This document shows positions 1-4,122 of a stretch of DNA of 5,015 nt, one piece after another. The translations under genes and the position numbers were made by a program. A model generated the notes under the pieces. That model did not search any database, had not been told where the DNA came from, and saw nothing but the letters and a program-made list of their open reading frames with translations. The first letter of the stretch is position 1. Each line of letters starts with the position of its first letter. This stretch comes from Thermococcus sp. (GTDB taxonomy: Archaea; Methanobacteriota_B; Thermococci; Thermococcales; Thermococcaceae). The stretch is taken from contig JALTCK010000137.1 in the NCBI GenBank assembly GCA_027074805.1, forward strand, positions 1 through 5,015, in the 5' to 3' direction.

Positions 1-841
1 GCTCTACGATTCGTTGAAGGACAGGAAAGCCGTGAAGGCAATCCTCGGAAGGGTCAAAGAAATCTCGGGCCCGGTCAGGTTCGCAGGGGGCTTCCTTGGG
101 GGGGTATTGGCAAACATTGCCCCCAACCTCCCGGTGCTCGTTGCAGGAGCTCTTTCAATCCTGTCCGGAACAATGGCCTTGATACTCCTGCCGGACAACA
201 GGGGAAAAGCCGAGCTCGGCTACTCCGGAATACTGCGCAGGGGCCTAGTCGAGGTCATCGGAAACAGGGGCCTTCACCTGCTCCTGATTTCGTCGTTCCT
301 GCTCAGCTTTCCGGCCAGGGCCTTCTTCACCTTCTGGATGCTCCTGCTGAAGGCGCGGGGACTTCCGGCCAGGTACCTCGGACCCCTTTTCGCCCTGATG
401 CTCCTCACAACGTCGGTGGGAGCGAGGCTATCGAGAAGACTCGACCCGACGCCCGAAACCTTGGCATTGCTGACAGTAGTTCTTAGCCTTGAAATCCTGC
501 TCCTCGGTTTGGCCCCCAACGTATGGACGAGCCTTGCGCTGCTCTTCGCGGTTGAAGTCACGCTAGGGGCAAGGGGCCCACTAATGGCGGTGCTGAAAAA
601 CGACTTCATTCCGAACGAGGTTCGCTCCACCGTGAACTCGACGCTGAGCACCGTTGGAGGTGCTTTCATGGCAATTGCAAACACCGCCATAGGTGCCCTG
701 GCCGGAAGCCTCGGCCTTGAGTTGGCCTATGTCTTGGCCGGCTCCCTTGGCCTACTGTCGGCCTTCCCCCTCTGGAGATTAACCTTTTTAAGCGCCCCCG
801 CTGAAGGGGGTAACATCACTGAAAAACCCAACGGAGGATGA
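1..841 (+). CDS. MFS-type permease, C-terminal part (5' end cut by window edge)
   Basis: This is the C-terminal portion of an integral membrane transporter, most likely of the major facilitator superfamily; the substrate cannot be told. The frame is open from the first base and ends at TGA 839-841, giving 279 visible codons. Numbered from the first full codon, about eight hydrophobic segments can be seen, near 25-42, 44-63, 90-113, 122-142, 152-171, 172-196, 211-238 and 239-260. A charged stretch at about 64-88 fits the central cytosolic loop between the two six-helix halves. The opening LYDSLKD resembles the loop before helix 5 in MFS permeases, and EVRSTVNSTLSTVGG (206-220) resembles the conserved start of a late helix. 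Roughly four N-terminal helices would lie left of the window. The last 15 or so residues are hydrophilic and of low complexity; their codons overlap the putative valS promoter, so they may be constrained by DNA function. The TTG at position 14 is not taken as the start, because it falls inside the fold. Confidence 0.85.
   Translation, partial: LYDSLKDRKAVKAILGRVKEISGPVRFAGGFLGGVLANIAPNLPVLVAGALSILSGTMALILLPDNRGKAELGYSGILRRGLVEVIGNRGLHLLLISSFLLSFPARAFFTFWMLLLKARGLPARYLGPLFALMLLTTSVGARLSRRLDPTPETLALLTVVLSLEILLLGLAPNVWTSLALLFAVEVTLGARGPLMAVLKNDFIPNEVRSTVNSTLSTVGGAFMAIANTAIGALAGSLGLELAYVLAGSLGLLSAFPLWRLTFLSAPAEGGNITEKPNGG
785..792 (+). promoter_or_regulatory. Putative TATA box for valS, inside the permease gene
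   Basis: TTTTTAAG is preceded by a purine/A-rich stretch (ggagattaacc) that can serve as a BRE. An archaeal TATA box usually sits about 26 bases upstream of transcription start, which would put the valS start near 812-816 and give a leader of about 30 bases. This matches the compact layout of Thermococcus genes. It lies within the permease coding sequence, so valS may be transcribed both from here and by read-through. No transcription data were available; this is inferred from the motif and its spacing. Confidence 0.5.
795..810 (+). repeat. Inverted repeat CCCCC-N6-GGGGG between TATA box and expected valS start site
   Basis: A perfect 5-bp inverted repeat (CCCCC at 795-799, GGGGG at 806-810, loop gctgaa) lies just downstream of the putative TATA box and still inside the permease gene. 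In archaea a repressor bound there would block polymerase recruitment, so it could be an operator. In the permease mRNA it could instead be a short GC hairpin. It is short and may be chance. Confidence 0.3.
833..837 (+). promoter_or_regulatory. Shine-Dalgarno of valS, overlapping the permease stop region
   Basis: GGAGG is followed by eight bases and the ATG at 846. It lies in the final codons of the permease, whose TGA is at 839-841, so ribosomes finishing the permease would end on the valS initiation region. This supports 846 as the valS start and allows translational coupling. Confidence 0.7.
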
Positions 842-845
842 TAGG

Positions 846-3512
846 ATGCTCCCCAAAACCTACGACCCCAATGAGATTGAGCCCAAGTGGCAGAAGTTCT
901 GGCTGAATGAAAAGATTTACAAATACGCGCTGGACGAGAAGAGGCCCGCTTACGCTATAGACACCCCGCCGCCGTTCACGAGCGGAACGCTCCACCTCGG
1001 CCACGTTCTGAGCCACACGTGGATCGACATTGTGGCGCGCTATAAGAGAATGACCGGCTACAACGTTCTCTTCCCGCAGGGCTTCGACAACCACGGGCTC
1101 CCGACCGAGCTCAAGGTCGAGAAGGAGTTTGGAATAGGTAAAGACCAGCCGGAAAAGTTCCTGCAAAAGTGCATCGAGTGGACCTGGGAGGCCATTGAGG
1201 CTATGAGAAACCAGTTCATCCGCATAGGTTATTCAGCCGACTGGGATCTTGAGTATCACACGATGGACGACTGGTACAAAGCCGCTGTGCAAAAGTCCCT
1301 CCTCGAGTTCTACAAGAAGGGAATGCTCTACCGCGACGAGCACCCGGTCTACTGGTGCCCGCGCTGTAGAACCAGCCTTGCCAAGGCGGAGGTCGGCTAC
1401 GTCGAGGAGGACGGCTTCCTCTACTACATCAAGCTCCCGCTGGCGGACGGCTCCGGCCATGTCCCGATAGCAACGACAAGGCCAGAGCTAATGCCGGCAT
1501 GTGTTGCGGTCTTCGTCCACCCCAACGATGAGCGCTATAAAGACGTCGTCGGCAAGAAGGTGAAGCTCCCGATATTCGAGAGGGAAGTGCCTGTTATAGC
1601 TGATGAAGACGTTGACCCCGAGTTTGGAACCGGTGCAGTCTACAACTGTACCTACGGCGACGAGCAGGACGTCGTCTGGCAGAAGCGCTACAGCCTGCCC
1701 GTAATCATTGCCATCAACGAGGACGGAACGATGAACGAGAGGGCAGGTCCCTACGCCGGCCTCAAAACCGAGGAGGCGAGGAAGAAGATAGCCGAAGACC
1801 TTGAGAAGCAGGGACTGCTCTACAAGAGGGAGAAGATAAAGCACCGCGTTCTGAGGCACACCGAGAGAAGCTCATGTATGGCGCCGATCGAGCTCCTGCC
1901 CAAGAAGCAGTGGTTCATCAAGGTCAAGGACTTCACCGATGAAATCGTTAAGGTGGCGGAGCAGATCAACTGGTATCCCGAGGACATGTTCCTCCGCCTC
2001 AAGGACTGGGCCGAGTCGATGGACTGGGACTGGGTCATAAGCAGGCAGCGCGTCTTCGGAACACCCATCCCGTTCTGGGTCTGCAAGAACGGCGAGATAA
2101 TCCTGCCCAACGAGGAGGATCTACCGGTTGACCCGCGCTTCGACGAACCACCGAGAAAGTGCTCCGACGGTAGCGATCCAAAGCCGGTAACCGATGTTCT
2201 CGACTGCTGGGTCGACTCGAGCATGAGCGCGCTGATGATAAGCCGCTGGTACGACGCTGTAAGGGGCGACGAGGAAGGAAAGCGCTGGTTCGAGCACAAC
2301 TTCCCGACAGCTCTGAGGCCGCAGGGAACCGACATCATCAGGACGTGGGCGTTCTACACGATATTCAGGACCTGGGTTCTCACCGGCGAGAAGCCCTGGG
2401 ACGACATCCTTATCAACGGTATGGTCGCCGGGCCGGACGGGAGGAAGATGAGCAAGAGCTACGGCAACGTTGTAGCACCGGACGAGGTGATTCCAAAGTA
2501 CGGCGCCGACGCTCTTAGGCTCTGGACTGCCTTAGCGCCGCCCGGGGAGGACCACCCGTTCAAGTGGGAGACGGTTGACTACAACTACAGGTTTTTGCAA
2601 AAGGTCTGGAACATCTACCGCTTCGCCGAGAGGCACTTGGCTGACTTCGACCCGGCGAATGCTCCGGCAGAGCTCGAGCCGCTCGACCGTTGGATCCTCA
2701 GCAGGCTCCACGGGCTCATAAAGTTCGCCACCGAGGAGATGGAGAAGTACCGCTTCAACCTGCTCACGCGCGAGCTCATGACCTTCGTCTGGCACGAGGT
2801 TGCCGATGACTACATCGAGATGATCAAGTACCGCCTCTACGGCGACGACGAGGAGAGCAAGCTTAAAGCTAAAGCAGCACTCTACGAGCTGCTCTACAAC
2901 GTGATGCTCCTGCTTGCTCCGTTCGCCCCGCACATCACGGAGGAGCTCTACCAGGAGATGTTCAAGAGGCACGTCGGGGCCAAGAGCGTGCACCTCCTCG
3001 ACTGGCCGAAATACGACGAGGCCAAGATCGACGAAAACGCCGAAAAGCTCGGCGAGCTCGCCAGGGAGATAGTCGGCGTCATGAGGCGCTACAAGAACGG
3101 CCACGGCCTCGCTTTGAACGCCAAGCTCAAGCACGTTGCCATCTACGCCACGGACAGCTACGAGAAGCTCAAGGCCATAGAGAGGGACATCGCCGGAACC
3201 ATGAACATCGAGAGGCTGGAGATAATTCAGGGCGAGCCAGAACTCGAGGAGCGCATCACCGAGATAAAGCCGAACTTCAGAACGGTCGGGCCGCGCTATG
3301 GCAAGCTCGTGCCCAGGATAACCGCCTACCTCAAGGAGAACGCAGAGGAAGTTGCAAAGGCCCTCAAGGGGAGCGAAAAGGTCGAGTTCGAGGTTGATGG
3401 AGAAAAGGTTGAGCTGACCAAGGACGACATCGTGCTCAGGAAGGCGGTGTTCAGCGAGGGTGAAGAGGTAGAAACTGCCGTCGTTGGAGACGCCGTGATT
3501 ATCTTCTTCTGA
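846..3512 (+). CDS. valS: Valyl-tRNA synthetase, complete, archaeal type
   Basis: This is a cytosolic class Ia aminoacyl-tRNA synthetase that charges tRNA(Val) with valine using ATP. It has 888 residues, typical for an archaeal ValRS. The HIGH-class signature PPPFTSGTLHLGH is at 41-53, and CPRC at 171-174 is a zinc-type pair in the connective region. The CP1 editing domain, which clears mischarged threonine, shows TTRPELMPACVAVFVHP (210-226) and GTGAVYNCTYGDEQD (261-275). This is the archaeal version, different from the bacterial GTGAxKVTPAHD form. Further marks are SRQRVFGTPIPFWVC (399-413), DVLDCWVDSS (450-459), RPQGTDIIRTWAF (491-503) and KMSKS (534-538). The anticodon-binding helical domain starts near LDRWILSRL (613-621) and includes WHEVADDYIE (669-678) and LLAPFAPHITEELY (689-702). 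The C-terminal region carries KPNFRTVGPRYGK (808-820), a motif type also found in archaeal IleRS; the bacterial-style C-terminal coiled coil is absent. ValRS is chosen over IleRS from the PPPFTSG and TTRPE contexts. The frame is uninterrupted. The start is supported by GGAGG at 833-837. Confidence 0.98.
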   Translation: MLPKTYDPNEIEPKWQKFWLNEKIYKYALDEKRPAYAIDTPPPFTSGTLHLGHVLSHTWIDIVARYKRMTGYNVLFPQGFDNHGLPTELKVEKEFGIGKDQPEKFLQKCIEWTWEAIEAMRNQFIRIGYSADWDLEYHTMDDWYKAAVQKSLLEFYKKGMLYRDEHPVYWCPRCRTSLAKAEVGYVEEDGFLYYIKLPLADGSGHVPIATTRPELMPACVAVFVHPNDERYKDVVGKKVKLPIFEREVPVIADEDVDPEFGTGAVYNCTYGDEQDVVWQKRYSLPVIIAINEDGTMNERAGPYAGLKTEEARKKIAEDLEKQGLLYKREKIKHRVLRHTERSSCMAPIELLPKKQWFIKVKDFTDEIVKVAEQINWYPEDMFLRLKDWAESMDWDWVISRQRVFGTPIPFWVCKNGEIILPNEEDLPVDPRFDEPPRKCSDGSDPKPVTDVLDCWVDSSMSALMISRWYDAVRGDEEGKRWFEHNFPTALRPQGTDIIRTWAFYTIFRTWVLTGEKPWDDILINGMVAGPDGRKMSKSYGNVVAPDEVIPKYGADALRLWTALAPPGEDHPFKWETVDYNYRFLQKVWNIYRFAERHLADFDPANAPAELEPLDRWILSRLHGLIKFATEEMEKYRFNLLTRELMTFVWHEVADDYIEMIKYRLYGDDEESKLKAKAALYELLYNVMLLLAPFAPHITEELYQEMFKRHVGAKSVHLLDWPKYDEAKIDENAEKLGELAREIVGVMRRYKNGHGLALNAKLKHVAIYATDSYEKLKAIERDIAGTMNIERLEIIQGEPELEERITEIKPNFRTVGPRYGKLVPRITAYLKENAEEVAKALKGSEKVEFEVDGEKVELTKDDIVLRKAVFSEGEEVETAVVGDAVIIFF

Positions 3513-3514
3513 CT

Positions 3515-3540
3515 TCTATTTTCTTACGGATTAATTTTTT
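3515..3540 (+). terminator. Putative oligo-T terminator of valS
   Basis: A pyrimidine-rich stretch begins at the valS stop codon and includes TTTT at 3519-3522 and TTTTTT at 3535-3540. Archaeal RNA polymerase terminates at such T-rich tracts without a hairpin. The second T-run may also be part of the next gene's TATA box, so the two roles cannot be separated from sequence alone. Confidence 0.45.
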
Positions 3541-3543
3541 ATG
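3526..3543 (+). promoter_or_regulatory. Putative BRE/TATA promoter for the small coiled-coil gene pair
   Basis: The AT-rich segment with TTAATTTTTTATG (3531-3543) is the best TATA candidate in the gap after valS. With usual archaeal spacing it would start transcription near 3562-3567, leaving about 20 bases of leader with a Shine-Dalgarno at 3575-3582. The upstream BRE is weak, so confidence is modest. Confidence 0.4.
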
Positions 3544-3549
3544 TCCAGT

Positions 3550-3574
3550 TGAGAATTTATTCTGAGAATTTATT
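3550..3574 (+). repeat. Tandem direct repeat TGAGAATTTATT, two exact copies
   Basis: TGAGAATTTATT occurs at 3550-3561 and again at 3563-3574, exact over 12 bases with a 13-base period. The pair sits between the likely TATA box and the TTG start of the small-gene pair, covering the expected transcription start. It could be a local duplication or a regulator site. Confidence 0.7.
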
Positions 3575-3586
3575 GAGGGTGAGAGC

Positions 3587-3775
3587 TTGAAAGCAAAGGA
3601 GCTTAAAAAGCGAATTGAGGAGATGGAAGCTCTCCTTAAACTAATGGAAGTGAAATACGAGGAAATGAAGCACGACAACGAGATTTTGAGGAGAGCTATC
3701 GAAGAGCTCAGAAGGGAAAACGAGCTTTTAAGGGGGAAGGAAAATGGTAGAGGGGCTGAGAAGAAAACTCCTTGA
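3587..3775 (+). CDS. Small leucine-zipper-like coiled-coil protein (62 aa), unknown function
   Basis: I do not recognise this protein. It starts at TTG (3587-3589), supported by GAGGGTGA at 3575-3582; an in-frame TGA at 3563-3565 prevents a longer form. It is almost wholly a charged helix. A flawless heptad ladder runs through L6, I10, M13, L17, M20, Y24, M27, N31, L34, I38, L41, N45 and L48, with alternating 4/3 spacing over six heptads. Asparagines fall at two a positions (N31, N45), a feature that in zippers such as GCN4 favours parallel two-stranded coils in fixed register. There is no signal peptide, membrane segment or basic DNA-binding region before the zipper. The last 14 residues are polar and probably disordered. 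It overlaps the next gene by 32 bases, so the two are very likely co-transcribed and translationally coupled. A structural or adaptor subunit is possible, but this is inference. Confidence 0.75.
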   Translation: MKAKELKKRIEEMEALLKLMEVKYEEMKHDNEILRRAIEELRRENELLRGKENGRGAEKKTP

Positions 3776-3974
3776 GCTTTCAAAAAGAGAGGCCACACTG
3801 AACTTCAAGATGTACGAGCTCTACCAGGAAAACCAGACCCTGGCCATAAAGCTCGCCGGCTATATAGCGGAGAACCGGCTCTATGGAGGCAAGTGGGAGA
3901 ATTCAGAGGCCATGGAGGTCATGGACAAATACCTCGTCAAGAAAAAGAGCTCAAATGAGCAGTCTTCAGACTGA
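3744..3974 (+). CDS. Small coiled-coil protein (76 aa), partner or paralogue of the preceding gene
   Basis: I cannot name this protein. It starts at ATG 3744 after GGGGGAAGG (3732-3740); an in-frame TAA at 3729-3731 excludes a longer N-terminus. It overlaps the preceding gene by 32 bases in the +1 frame. The N-terminal two thirds form a heptad helix with core residues L5, L9, L12, E16, L19, M23, L26, N30, L33, L37, Y40 and N44. Shifted by one residue, this ladder matches that of the upstream protein, including both core asparagines (N30/N31 and N44/N45). Both coils are followed by a similar short segment, GGKWEN here and RGKEN there. This suggests an old tandem duplication or a matched pair forming a hetero-coil. 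The helix is less charged than its neighbour's. The tail (about 52-76) is polar, rich in Lys, Ser and Glu. There is no membrane segment or catalytic motif. Confidence 0.75.
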   Translation: MVEGLRRKLLELSKREATLNFKMYELYQENQTLAIKLAGYIAENRLYGGKWENSEAMEVMDKYLVKKKSSNEQSSD

Positions 3975-4000
3975 TTCCATTGAAGTCCATTCTCGTTCAC

Positions 4001-4014
4001 GAAAAGTTTAAAAA
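4001..4014 (+). promoter_or_regulatory. Archaeal BRE/TATA promoter of the hydrogenase operon leader
   Basis: GAAAAG (BRE-like, 4001-4006) is followed directly by TTTAAAAA (TATA box, 4007-4014), a close match to the Thermococcales pattern of an A-rich BRE followed by TTTA-type TATA. The usual spacing predicts a transcription start near 4035-4038. That leaves about 85 bases of leader and places the aptamer about 10 bases into the RNA. Confidence 0.75.
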
Positions 4015-4044
4015 GACTTGACGTTACCCACCCCGGGTAAAATT

Positions 4045-4099
4045 CCGGGCGAAGGCGTCCGCCCTAAGTGCCTCATAAACGGGGCTAATGACGCCTGTT
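4045..4099 (+). promoter_or_regulatory. Fluoride riboswitch (crcB motif) aptamer
   Basis: The segment matches the known fluoride aptamer in both conserved bases and fold. P1 is GGGCG (4047-4051) with CGCCC (4060-4064), closing an 8-base loop AAGGCGUC. The next bases UAA (4065-4067) match the conserved linker. The second hairpin is GCCUC (4070-4074) with GGGGC (4081-4085), one G-U pair, loop AUAAAC. The invariant-looking UAAUGAC (4086-4092) follows. The loop bases AGGCGUC (4053-4059) are fully complementary to GACGCCU (4090-4096), giving the 7-bp pseudoknot that defines this aptamer. The layout aligns part by part with the bacterial fluoride aptamers I remember, such as that of Thermotoga petrophila. 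The family is known from bacteria and archaea and has been reported upstream of formate hydrogenlyase genes as well as fluoride exporters. The ligand is assigned by family resemblance. The switch would act in cis on the gene at 4123. Confidence 0.93.
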
Positions 4100-4108
4100 C
4101 TCCCAGTC

Positions 4109-4117
4109 AGGAGGTGA
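4109..4117 (+). promoter_or_regulatory. Shine-Dalgarno of the hydrogenase subunit gene, probably riboswitch-controlled
   Basis: AGGAGGTGA is a near-ideal archaeal Shine-Dalgarno, five bases before TTG 4123. It decides the start: an in-frame GTG at 4114-4116 lies inside the site itself and is too close to be used. Two upstream segments can cover it: CTCC (4100-4103) with GGAG (4110-4113), and CGCCT (4092-4096) with AGGTG (4112-4116). The latter uses the aptamer's pseudoknot strand. Confidence 0.8.
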
Positions 4118-4122
4118 CGCCA

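Larger units (their letters stand above)
3975..4122 (+). other. Intergenic leader region: promoter, fluoride riboswitch and ribosome binding site
   Basis: This 148-base gap has no independent gene. It holds, in order, a short stretch without recognised signals (3975-4000), a BRE/TATA promoter (4001-4014), an aptamer (about 4045-4099) and a Shine-Dalgarno (4109-4117). No clear oligo-T terminator follows the small coiled-coil genes, so some read-through into the leader is possible. Confidence 0.8.

Noticed and set aside
274..690. Open frame of 138 codons on the minus strand inside the permease gene
   Set aside because: It lies wholly antisense to a well-supported membrane protein, has a low-complexity Ser/Arg-rich product and no recognisable fold or ribosome site; a shadow of GC-rich codons.
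1249..1470. Plus-strand open frame of 73 codons in another frame of valS
   Set aside because: Its composition (Arg/Ser/Thr rich) is an out-of-frame reading of valS, with no start signal of its own.
2532..3134. Open frame of 200 codons on the minus strand inside valS
   Set aside because: The Val/Leu/Glu-rich product mirrors the Glu/Lys/Leu-rich helical anticodon domain on the other strand; no family resemblance. The shorter antisense frames at 816-1166, 1233-1460, 1488-1859 and 1820-2338 are dismissed for the same reason.
846..3512. Isoleucyl-tRNA synthetase as an alternative for the large gene
   Set aside because: The KPNFRTVGPRYGK motif recalls archaeal IleRS, but PPPFTSGTLHLGH, the TTRPELMPACVAVFVHP editing segment and the 888-residue length fit archaeal ValRS; IleRS is usually over 1000 residues.
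3556..3561. TTTATT in the tandem repeat as the main TATA box of the small-gene pair
   Set aside because: It would start transcription near 3584, downstream of the clear Shine-Dalgarno at 3575-3582; the AT-rich block ending at 3543 is better placed. It could still serve as a minor site.
3499..3798. Minus-strand open frame across the gap after valS
   Set aside because: It is Phe/Ser/Leu-rich, the complement of the Glu/Lys-rich coiled-coil gene, and would cross the promoter region. The plus-strand genes have Shine-Dalgarno sites and regular heptads.
4047..4104. Intrinsic hairpin-plus-T terminator as the expression platform of the riboswitch
   Set aside because: No oligo-T run follows the aptamer before the start codon; the bases after it (gttctccc) fit a Shine-Dalgarno-covering role better.
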